Assembly (NCBI GenBank): GCA_013365365.1
Contig: JABVXU010000039.1
Location: 207,378 to 271,377, forward strand
Direction of reading: 5' to 3'
Length of the DNA stretch: 64,000 nt
From: Cruorifilaria tuberocauda
Lineage: Eukaryota > Nematoda > Chromadorea > Rhabditida > Onchocercidae
Position 1 is the first letter of the stretch. Each line of letters starts with the position of its first letter. This document shows positions 54,401 through 64,000 of the stretch, piece after piece. The translations under genes were made by a program, and so were the position numbers. The notes under the pieces are model-generated. The model was not told the origin of the DNA. It was given only the letters and a program-made list of their open reading frames with translations, and did not search any database.

Positions 54401-56256
54401 AATTTTTAATATTTTATTTGCATCATCATTACACTAAGAGAACGCTTCAAAAAATGCTTAATGGAAGAAATTAAATTAGTCGAATTAGAGAATATTAGAG
54501 AATATTTATGAATACTTTAATCCACACATTATGATTCTGCAAAGTTCCAGATGCACTTTACTTAGTTGCTGTTTTCATTTCATAAGTTATCAATTGTACT
54601 TCATGTTTCAAATGTTCTCAAAAAGATGTTAACATTTATTCCCAATTTTTCACTCTGGGAACTTCTTAAAAAATAAAATGATTGCATATTTTCATTTCTA
54701 ATCATAGTAAAATATTAGGCGAAAAAGTAAAAAAGAATTGAATCAAAACCATAAATCATAAAATAAAGAAAACTGTATTGAATAAACATATATCCCATAT
54801 TTTGAAGTCCTAATTCCTACGTCACTGATACAGTTTCTATTTTAAATAATATAATGAGGGACGTCTAGAAGACAATACTTGTTAGGAACGATATGGGAAT
54901 ATCCGTTTAAGACTTTAAGTTTGTATTGATTCAATTAAGTTATATATAACAATTAAGTAGAAAACGTCGTACCGTACTTAGGGAAAGTTTGTCGTTAGCT
55001 TTCCAACAAACAACATCTCGAAATAATCATGTATCGTTTCTGTTAACTTTAATTTTAAATTATTGGATATTAAACAAACTTCAACAAAACTTCAACAAAA
55101 ACAACAGAAACCCAAAAATGAAAGTCCGAAATGCTTATATATCGAGATTTCAGAATTAAATAACTTACTTTTAAATAGTTGCTGTTTATTAACCTACACA
55201 CAAGATGGATAATTTTGAATCATTTCGCAGATGCGATTGGTCAATAATATGTTGATCCACTAGATTTCAATAAAAAAATTGATAAATCAAATATATTGGA
55301 AAAAAAGTTAACAAAAAAGGAAAGTTAATCAAGTGAAACAATAAACTAAATAAGGAATAAAGAACATGAAAAAATGTAACACAATTTACCGATCGGTTTA
55401 ATATCTTGAGAACTAATATTGACCCAAAAATCATATGTGCCATCACCTCTTTCATCCATTCCTTCGTATCGAAGCAATACGCGATAACCCAGAACCTGAA
55501 ATTATGTTATCACCGCTAAAAGGACAACAAAAAAAAAAATGGAAAACTTCTTACATTTTTATTATATTATAAATTGCTGGATGAATTATTACAAACTTTT
55601 ATCACTCGAGCAAACCAATATAACTTTATGGGACCAGAATTACAACCATAGTCACCGAGTAATGCGACCTCAACCTGGAAAGAATAATTAACAATATTCA
55701 TAGGATCGTTACAGTGAAAAATATACTCTTAAAAGTTAACTGCAATGTTTGAAAAAGATAACCTTACTACATTAACTTATATATAAGCTTACTACATTAG
55801 AATTTTCTAAACTTTTTAGAATATTCGGAATTGTATCTCATTCGACTGTTTTCAAAAGAAAAAAATATCTTTTAACAAATGAGGGGAAAAATTAACGTTG
55901 TAGCGAAAAATGCAGAGTTCTATTTGTAGAATAATTATCATGATTATCTCATTTAAACAACAAAATCAATAAGAATGTGAAAATTTCCGCGATTCCTTAA
56001 TTTAAATTCATTAAGCAATTTAAAAATCAAAACATACTTTAACGCTTGAATCAATACGCTTCATATATTCTGTTAATGATGCATGATTAAAGCTTTCTAC
56101 CGGAACAACACGATCAGGACAACGTGATCGAGCATCACCACAACGATTAAGCATTTTTAATAGATTCCCCAAAAATGTACCCCAATAGCTACCTTTAATT
56201 TCTTCTCGATCAACTGCTGGTACTATAGAACGATGACGCACAAGTCTTGCTGGCAT
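51487..56256 (-). CDS. Four-MBT-repeat chromatin protein (LIN-61/MBTR-1-like)
   Basis: Eleven exons on the minus strand: 56256-56038, 55674-55597, 55495-55390, 54221-54052, 53768-53600, 53524-53373, 53030-52866, 52678-52549, 52338-52238, 52177-51849, 51589-51487; 573 aa. Four MBT repeats can be seen by their arm and core pieces: repeat 1 ends WVNISSQDIKPIGYC, repeat 2 MDQNSPLIFPTGWA, repeat 3 has WKKGMKLEVLDP and LLFPVGYG, repeat 4 has IGAKLEATD and NIFPLGWCEMHGYKL. MBT repeats bind methylated lysines on histones; LIN-61 binds methylated H3K9 and represses transcription. The C-terminus carries KKRKR, a likely nuclear signal. The 75-nt intron 53525-53599 must be spliced because it holds an in-frame TAA. 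A ~70-residue insertion separates arm and core of repeat 4. An acceptor TTTGCAG lies ten bases before the ATG. Confidence 0.9.
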
Positions 56257-57366
56257 TATCAGAATCTGCAAATGATAATGATCAAAAGGTAACACTTTAC
56301 ATTTATCTTTATTTTGAAATGTACTATCTTCTTACCAAAAAAAATATCACTATGACAACAATCAATCCCAAAATATTCCATACAACCACCTTCTACTTTG
56401 ATCAATAATTTAATTTGCATAAATGATAACATATGTTAAGGTGATATGGAGATACCCATCACATTTATGCTAATTTTTGAAATCTTCTCATAACTCTTGC
56501 CGATAAAATGCGCCAACCATCTATTAGTTGAGTTTCTTGAATGTCTATCTTCAAAAAAAAAAGAGAATATACTAAAAAAGAAACTTCTTAAAACGATTGA
56601 CAATACTGCTTGATCGAAACTTTATGATTCATTTTGCAATACCTTCCCTAATTAACTGATATAATTAAGAAGTAATAGTTAAGAAATTCATCCATTTCAC
56701 AGATTTATTGCAGATTTTGTAGAACGAGTGCATAATCACTGATCCACTAGTAGAGATGCATCAAACTGACATACTATTATCACTGTAACTTTTCCAATTT
56801 CATTCTCAACTCAAGTTATTGTGCTTCAAATGCCACAAAAGGATTCTTTAAAGTTACCAGATATCCCAAGTATTTTGATATCAAAAAAAAAAACAAACTT
56901 CAGTTCTGTTCAACCGAATATCAATGTGAATTAAGTTGATGATATTTCTGACTAGCTGTAGCTTCCACCAGTTTAACATGCCCTGATTTGACCGCGTATA
57001 TTAAGTCTAATTTCTTGGACCTTGATCAATGTAAAATCAAAAAAATATTCCATTTTTATTAATTTGAAGTCAAAAAAAAGATCAAATAGAATGACTGCTG
57101 AAGTGTAACATAAAGCTGATAAAAATCCGATCAATTTATAAAACTAAAGGGCTGAATGAACAAGAGAAAATTGAGGTTAGATTTTGTAGCATACAAGCAT
57201 GCATCGCTCATTTTAACCTATTCTTATAAAAAAAAGAAAAAATTTTTAATAAAGATGAACAAGGTTGTATAAAATAGAGATTAAATTAAAAAAGTCATAA
57301 ACGAAAAGGCAACAACATTGCAAAAAGTGGACTATCCCTACAAAAATTGGCTTATATTGGCACATA
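56257..57366. other. Gap between ADCK1 and the MBT gene
   Basis: 1.1 kb between two minus-strand genes. No coding or repeat feature recognised. Confidence 0.6.
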
Positions 57367-60300
57367 TTATTCTATAGATTTGGCATAAAATGGATTCATA
57401 AACATCAAATAATATTCAAAAGCGGTTATTTTGAATAGCGTGATATACATGCGAATATATATGCAAATCTTTATCAACAACGAATTCGCTTGCTCAGCAG
57501 ACCGTTGGTAAACTGATCGAACACAACAACGAGCCATCTGAAAACCAGTACAAATTCATGCTATAACTCGTCTTTTAGTTATTTACACTAATGCCTTAAT
57601 ATATTTTAACAAATTATGCTTATTCACCTGTCCAACGGTAAGATTCGGTCGAATTAAATGATACCGTACCCACTGAAAACTTCGTAAAGCTTTACTTGAC
57701 ATCTGGAACCTATACGAAATCATTTTAATCATTTTTCACAATAAACAACTAAATCAGCAACAACACCTGAACGAACGTATCAGCTCGGCCTTGCGTCCCC
57801 AGTCGATATTCTATGCTTCTTAACAGGTCATTCGTTTTCAAAATTAATAACATCGAGCGTGGCATTCGTTCCAAAACTTGTGAAATTTCGGGTATCAGCG
57901 TAGCAGCATAAGACTTGATTTCTCGTTGCTATAATCCTTCGAATTAAAAAGTTGAAAACTTCTTTACCCTACATATAAAAAGCCCACCTGCAATTTACGT
58001 ACTGCACCATACAATGTCTTTTTGTTTAATATTCTTTTATACAACTATTTTTATATAAACAATAAAATTTGAATATAATTAATAACATCGAGCGAAATAG
58101 TATATATATGTTATAACAGATAGAAAGTGAATTTAACTCACTTCCTCATATGTAGATGCAGATTTGTCGATTCCGCGGCTAATTGCATCCCATGATCTAT
58201 TTGTCACCATACAGGCAAAAAGACCATAAAGCTCACCCACACCCATTGACTGCGAGCATTTCTAAAGATTTTTTTTTAATTAAAAAAGAGCTAAGCATTC
58301 GAATTTTACGATCAAAGAGAACTAAACGAACCTTAACTTCATCTAAATCGGGTTCTAATAGCGATAACCATAATTTCGCATATTTTATCCGAAAATCGGA
58401 TTCCATTGTCTGGAAAATTTAATCAAAATGAAACCAAAAACTTTAAATTCTTTGAAAATTTGTAAGCAGCTATAATTATGAACCAAGAAAACATATTATT
58501 GATAATGAAATTCTCGAAAATATTTTATGTAAGTCATTCACATTCTAAGTCTTTCCACTGAAATTATTGCACAAACTAGATGTAGTATTCGAATTTGATA
58601 TCAATATAAAAGACCTACCAAATAAAGTCCATGATCTAAAAGAACGATCGAAACACGTCCATCCTTTGCCTTATTAATCAAAACATTACCAGGATGTGGA
58701 TCACAGTGAACATAACCATTAATAAAAATCATTTCACTAAATAATGCACCCAGTTTACGACAAACCTATAACAAAAACATATGCAGTTGATTGAACTGCA
58801 ACTTAATTATAACAACAATAATAAGTTTTACTCATAATGATCTGAAAAAACATTATTTTCAGCTAATTATTTTAAGATTGCAAAGTAAAATTACAAATAT
58901 GAAAAAGGCAATATTTTGAGAAATTGTAAAAATAACTTTAAATATATAATAAGAAAGAGTAAAATATCTGAATGCTAGAAACTGATATTAAATAATCAAA
59001 ATCATGAAAATCATTGGTAATTGCAATACATCCTATACTTACATCATAGCGATTTATATTATTTTGCGTAAAATAATTGCAGTCATTTATTTGAGCACCA
59101 TCGCAGTATTCCATAATGAGAACACGCTCTGTTGTATATTCATCGTATATTTTTGGAATCTGTAATTATGCAATTTATAGTCGTAGATATAAAGAAGAAT
59201 TATTTACGTCTAGAATGAATCATTTATCTATATTCTGTTTAGAGATCCTCACTTAAGTAATCACTTAAGACAATCCACTATTAGTACATAATGAGTGTCA
59301 TTTTACAATAAAGAACAGTAAATAAATCTCACACTATAAAAAGATATAAGGAAACTAAATTCAATATCCAAGTATATTTTTCTAGATTTTTGCATAGCCA
59401 TGTTTAGAATAAATTTAAGACTACAAAATGACCTTAAGATAATCAAGGTGTGAAAACATTTCTTTCAGCTTTTTCGCATTTGCCGCTTCAACCCTAAAAT
59501 CCAATTCCCTAGGCAAATTTCGTTTCATTTCGTCCACCAACCACATGAAATGAAAATCGGGAAAGAGTTTTGATGCCAATCCAGTTAAGGCCTGGAAAAA
59601 AATTTTTTTATTTTGATCATCTAAACTTTCATGAATATGCAATAGTAATAAAGTCGATTAGTTGTTGCAGCTTCCATCTTACCCATCCTTTGCTATCAAG
59701 ATTACTCAATATTCAATGCTGCTATTTTCTCCTGTGTAAACCCTCTTTATCTGACAAAAAGAGAGTACCTCAATTGTTTTAATATCAGCCCAACTCCTTG
59801 GTTTTACATGGATATGTTGTACTTTCACAGCAACTTCCTCGTTATTTTTCCTTAAAACTGCTCGGTATACTTGTGCAAGAGATGCAGAACCTTTTGGAGT
59901 TTCATTAAATTCCACAAATATGTCTTCAAGCTGAAAAAAAACATAATTATGTGCATCATCTTATACTTTTATCATCTACATTAACACAATCAACAACAAC
60001 TGTCATGCATTAATAATAAGTTAATAATACTAAGTAATGGAATGCAAATATTAAACAATGAAAAACAAACATTATTTATGTCTTTATCTAAAAATCCAGC
60101 TTTTAACTCCTCCAGAACTACAAAATGAATGCTAAAGAAGCAAAATATTACCCAGATTTTAATCTAGTTACCTTTACACTCAGATCTTCTTCGAAAACTT
60201 GGCGAACTTCGTCCAGCCTACTTTCGGGTGCTCTTGAATGCAAAACACATAAAGCATCCGTGTATTCAACAGGAAGAAGATATTCTAGAGAAGCCAAATG

Positions 60301-60967
60301 TTGTCCAACCTGAACATATAGTATGCTACACGGTATTTTCCAAATCCTGAAGACCAAATGAAAAGCTTTTGATCGTCATTGTACAGATAAATGAAATTAG
60401 AATGACAGGATCGGTCGAGCATTAGATTTGCTTCCTACTATTGTTGATATTCACAAAGCGCAACCTCAAGCTTCCTTTATTTACTTAATATGACTCTTAC
60501 TTTGATGTAAACACCGCCGTTGTCTTCAGCTAATTTTAGCAGTTTTTGAGCACTTCTGATATGTGCTGCACTCATTTTCTGACGATATAATATGTCCGTA
60601 GCCGGACAAGTCCACATAGTCCATTTGTAATCGGCTACAATACAAACTACCTGAAAAAAATATTGTATAAACTGTAATGATATTCCTTGTTGATTTATTC
60701 AGATATCTCTATTCTCGGAGAAGTAATTTAAGAAACTAAATACTAAACATTGCCTTATATCAAAGTATACCAGCTAGACAGTAACTAATCTATAACAAGT
60801 AACGAAAGTTACTATACCGTAGCACCAGCACGAACAACACGAAAAGGTCCAAGTTGGAAGAATCGTTCCTTGTCATACAGAAGACCAATAGCTGCACCGC
60901 ATACTGTAATTCCAATACCGATAGCTAATTTACGCAAACGGTCGCTGTTTTTTACCACCACTCGCAT
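57367..60967 (-). CDS. ADCK1: ADCK1, mitochondrial UbiB/ABC1-family atypical kinase
   Basis: Twelve exons on the minus strand: 60967-60818, 60650-60501, 60309-60172, 59930-59769, 59591-59433, 59159-59043, 58765-58619, 58409-58332, 58261-58142, 57928-57767, 57702-57628, 57537-57367; 542 aa, close to human ADCK1 (about 530). Residues ~13-29 are hydrophobic (KLAIGIGITVCGAAIGLL), fitting a mitochondrial membrane anchor or import signal. UbiB-family motifs are intact: KVGQ (100-103), the SASLAQV nucleotide loop, VAVKVQH, ELDF, HCDPHPGN (312-319) and DHG (336-338) in place of DFG. The family binds ATP but most members show little protein kinase activity; ADCK1 works in mitochondrial shape and lipid or coenzyme Q related homeostasis. 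Exon 11 must use the second acceptor (TTCCAG), since the first would meet a stop. An AG directly precedes the ATG. Confidence 0.95.
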
Positions 60968-62688
60968 CTGTTCTTCCAGTTAGAAAGGAAGCTATTAGTT
61001 TCAGACATTATTCCAATAAATTTAAACATCTGAAAAAAGATAAATCAGTCACACAAGCCTTCCAAAAAAATGTAAACCATCGGCCTATGAGAATTCTCTG
61101 GTTAACATGATTTAAAGTCACGTCCGATACATTTACCATCCCTACAGATTTGTAAATATACTTATACCTGCTGACCCTTAACCTTTTAGCTTCCTTTAAC
61201 ACCTGGATTCACTTCCCTTTTCACCCTTCATTCTTTGACCGATGAAATGAAAATATCAACGAGCGAGAAACGCAATGCAAACATCAAATCTCTACAAAGC
61301 GTTAAGGTATAAACGTTACTCGTTAAAATATAATATTTACTCTTTAGTTTCTGAATTATAGCAATTCTATGTATAGTTTCATTCAAAACATTAACTCTGT
61401 GAAATTACTTCCAATCCTAAGTATGATAAATTCCGTTATCAGACAATATCTTTGTTTCTCTCATTACTTTGATATAAAACTAAAACAAAATTACAAATTG
61501 TGTTAAAACTTTAATGGAATTCGCTTTTATTCGAGAATACATAGCAGAAAAAAGAAACATCAAACTAACCTGAGTAATACAACATTAAGTGAAATAATCT
61601 AGGTAGAGATGTTTTATGAATACCTGTAATTTCAGGTAGAGATATCTTATGAATACCTGTGATTTCAGGTATTTCGTTAATCAACAAACAATGATAATAC
61701 GATGAAAAATGAATACAACAATTTATGAAGAAATTTTTCACCCAATAATTTTATCGTTCGTATTTCAAAATGAAACTGTCAAATAAACTGATAAAAGTGA
61801 TAAGAAATTAATGATAATATAAAGTGCTTTGAGAAATTGATGGAATCGATCAAATCAGATAATAAACAACTGATCGATGATAATAATAATATGATGTAAA
61901 ACAAAAGAATGCAAGTTTACTAACTTTGCAAGTAAATGAGTAAACGTCTTGAATGTAAAGGAAAATTGTCGAATTATAAAAATACTACTAATTAATCTTC
62001 AATAGAAATAGCATTTTAAAGCAATTTATTTCATTTTACCTATTCAATTGAATAATTTAATGAGATAACCTGAATTTACATGGCAGATCAACAAATCTAA
62101 TTTTAGAAACGCAAACAGTAAATTAAATTTGGTGAAATTGATTTATATGACAAATATGACGAGTTCAAGTAGCAATAGTTAATTAGATTTAAGCTTAGAT
62201 TTGAACTTTGACTTCACAACTGTTTGTTTGTTTCATTCGGAACAAAACAGAATTTTCGAAGGATGAATTTGATACTAATAATAATAATATCTTATCACTT
62301 AAATAGCTAACAATTTTTGGCTGCTAAAAATGTGACGCAATTCTGTCTTCTGATTGATGACGATTCCATACAAAATCAATCTGAGATCTCTTAAATGCAA
62401 AAAAAATTAAATCCTCATATCATTCTGCAATCATTCTGTTAATCTTCGATAGACAATTCTTTCACGGGATTTCCTTCTTTCCTAAAACTTATCAAAATCA
62501 TATCGGTGAACAAAATAGTATTACTTTATTAAAATTATCAGCAAGAATATTTCATGTATCTTAGGATTTGAAAAATTTTCTGATCAGTTCAAAATATTCG
62601 TCGGAAGATCTCTCTGCATATTATAGAAGTATAGAAAAAAAAGCAATAAATTTCTGATATCTAATAAAATTTCCATCACTTCCTTAGG
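60968..62688. other. Gap between ADCK1 and the right-edge gene
   Basis: 1.7 kb, AT-rich, no gene recognised. Contains the 33-bp duplication at 61601-61671. Confidence 0.6.
61601..61671. repeat. 33-bp tandem duplication
   Basis: Copies at 61601-61633 and 61634-61666 differ at three positions; a third partial copy (AGGTA) follows. Each starts AGGTAGAGAT and contains ACCTGTAATTTCAGGT or the G variant, itself an imperfect palindrome. Confidence 0.9.
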
Positions 62689-63846
62689 TTATTCATTACC
62701 TGAAGCAGGTATACTTTGATTCAGCTCCGAAGAATGCATTCTTTGATTTAACTGTGATTTGGCAATCGATAAAACTTGCTCTTGCATCGATTCCAAAAAT
62801 CTCACTATTTTTTCAAGCTTCTGAAATCAGATCATGATAATCCTCATGATACATGATACATGATCATGATACAAGCATGATAATCCTGTAGAGCCAATTT
62901 TCATCTTATCAGAATTTCAAACGTAAAATGACGTATAATATTACAATAGAAAAAAAGAATGGAATGGTTGTAGAAGAATACCACGTATCCAGCAGTAAGA
63001 TGGATACACGTTTCCATCAGTTTACGTTCATCCTGATCAAGATTCAATGAATCACTTCTGATTTCCACTGGTCCATCCTTTATGCCAAATAATCTCTTCA
63101 CCAAAATAATATTGCGATCTAATTCTTTCTCTATCATTTGAAGATTACTTTGTTTACTATCAAGTACATCAATTATACAGCCTAGATTATTAATACTGCT
63201 CGGTAAACTGGTATTAATTCCCTGAAAAAAAACCAAAGAAACCATTTTTGAATTGCTACTTTTGAACAGATTTAATTTATACTTACTATTTTACTTTATA
63301 GAATTGATTAAGATGAAAATTAGGTTGTAGTAAATGACTGAATACTATGAAGACTGAATTAATACTTGATTAATAAGTCTCTCTAGACAATTTAGCACCG
63401 CCGAAATACTTTCAGAAAGTCCGTTCTTCCTTTTTTCTATAAACTTATGAACCATTGAGTTAATTTTCTCGCGGAATTTTTCCTTGAACATCTGAAATGA
63501 TGAATTATAACTGATAGGAGAGATATGATTATCAATCTGTAGTATTATTATCATATTGTAATCATTATTCATCTATCTATATCATTTGTAATCTGATGGT
63601 ATCCGTGGTGATATTTCTCAACTAAATGCGCTTATTTCCATTTACCAGTGATAAGATGAAGTGATACCATTTCCCAGTGATAAGATGAAGTGATAAGATT
63701 TTCAGTTTTCAATGATAGAAATGAGCTGTTAACAGAGGTAAAATTAAATCACATATGAAAAATGTAATACATACCGTTAAAGTTTTTGATTCTTGAATTT
63801 TGATTGATTGATTTCGATTGCAATCATTCGCAGATGATTGTGACTG
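62689..63846 (-). CDS. Unrecognised helical/coiled-coil protein, 3' part
   Basis: Four exons on the minus strand: 63846-63775, 63491-63366, 63221-62985, 62820-62689, all in phase 0, giving the last 188 residues. The first seen exon opens at a CTTCAG acceptor, so the gene continues past the right edge. I do not recognise the family. The protein is hydrophilic and predicted helical by eye, with leucine-spaced stretches: FREKINSMVHKFIEKRKNG, LNCLERLINQ, MIEKELDRNIILVKRLFGI, then KLEKIVRFLESMQEQVLSIA. It ends IPASGNE. No membrane segment or catalytic motif was seen. A subunit or adaptor role is possible but unsupported. The stop could be skipped if a CAG/GTAATG donor 8 codons... just before it is used; the simple reading is preferred. 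Confidence 0.65.
62833..62887. repeat. CATGATA-rich short repeat in an intron
   Basis: CATGATAATCCT occurs at 62833-62844 and again at 62876-62887, with ATGATACATGATACATGATC between them. It lies in the last intron of the right-edge gene. Confidence 0.7.
63639..63695. repeat. 29-bp tandem duplication in an intron
   Basis: Two copies, 63639-63667 and 63668-63695, each with CCAGTGATAAGATGAAGTGA; one clear mismatch (TTTACC versus TTTCCC). Confidence 0.85.
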
Positions 63847-64000
63847 CTGAAGTTTTTTTTGCTACATTTATCATTTAATTCAATTTAAATTTCCATTCAA
63901 ATCCTTATCATTGACAATTAATATTGATAATTGAAATACTTTTGCTAATACTTTTCTCAATAATTTAATATAAATTTGATGATAATAATTAATAATAATA

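Noticed and set aside
57988..58020. Possible 14-nt micro-exon in ADCK1 between exons 9 and 10
   Set aside because: Skipping it already gives a good match to the family in phase 0; including it would shift the frame.

Overview
This is a eukaryotic nuclear region. The AT-rich composition, gene structures and protein families point to a nematode, most likely a clade III filarial worm (Brugia, Onchocerca, Loa or Dirofilaria type). The evidence is: about 70 percent A+T by eye; many short exons with mostly 150-500 nt introns and TTTTAG or TTTCAG acceptors; acceptor-like AGs directly in front of several start codons, as at spliced-leader sites; and nematode-type genes, including a short SH2-tyrosine kinase and an MSP-domain protein. 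The species is an inference. I saw no tRNA, rRNA, CRISPR array, transposase, reverse transcriptase or bacterial-type gene.

Twelve protein-coding genes could be reconstructed exon by exon; reading phase closes across every junction within the window. Left to right: NAA30, catalytic subunit of the NatC N-terminal acetyltransferase (minus, runs off the left edge); a tail-anchored MSP-domain protein (minus); PRMT1 arginine methyltransferase (minus); a 16.5 kb gene-free stretch with microsatellites, short tandem repeats and hairpins; Rap2 small GTPase (plus); mitochondrial ribosomal protein uL1m (plus); translation release factor eRF3 (minus); an unrecognised Ala/Gln-rich coiled-coil protein (plus); a mitochondrial MGME1-type exonuclease (plus); a short SH2-tyrosine kinase of the FES/FER-like nematode group (plus); a four-MBT-repeat chromatin reader resembling LIN-61 (minus); the mitochondrial ADCK1 UbiB-type kinase-like protein (minus); and the 3' part of an unrecognised coiled-coil protein (minus, runs off the right edge). 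That list has thirteen entries because the last is partial and of unknown family.

The layout is same-strand blocks: three minus genes at 0.5-7.1 kb, two plus genes at 23.5-31.3 kb, eRF3 alone, three plus genes at 39.6-50.9 kb with gaps of 788 and 500 bp, and three minus genes at 51.5-63.8 kb. Gaps of 0.5-1.1 kb within blocks are compatible with loose operons or plain tandem genes; the sequence alone cannot decide. Most genes are unrelated housekeeping functions: translation (eRF3, uL1m), protein modification (NAA30, PRMT1), chromatin (MBT protein) and mitochondrial maintenance (MGME1, ADCK1, uL1m).

I found no obviously new multi-gene system. The points most worth checking are: an eRF3 intron that appears to end in CG instead of AG; the tyrosine kinase whose activation segment has no tyrosine; a 75-nt intron in the MBT gene that must be removed to avoid an in-frame stop; an insertion inside its fourth MBT repeat; overlapping PAM2-like motifs in eRF3; and several hairpins or tandem repeats in the intergenic DNA.
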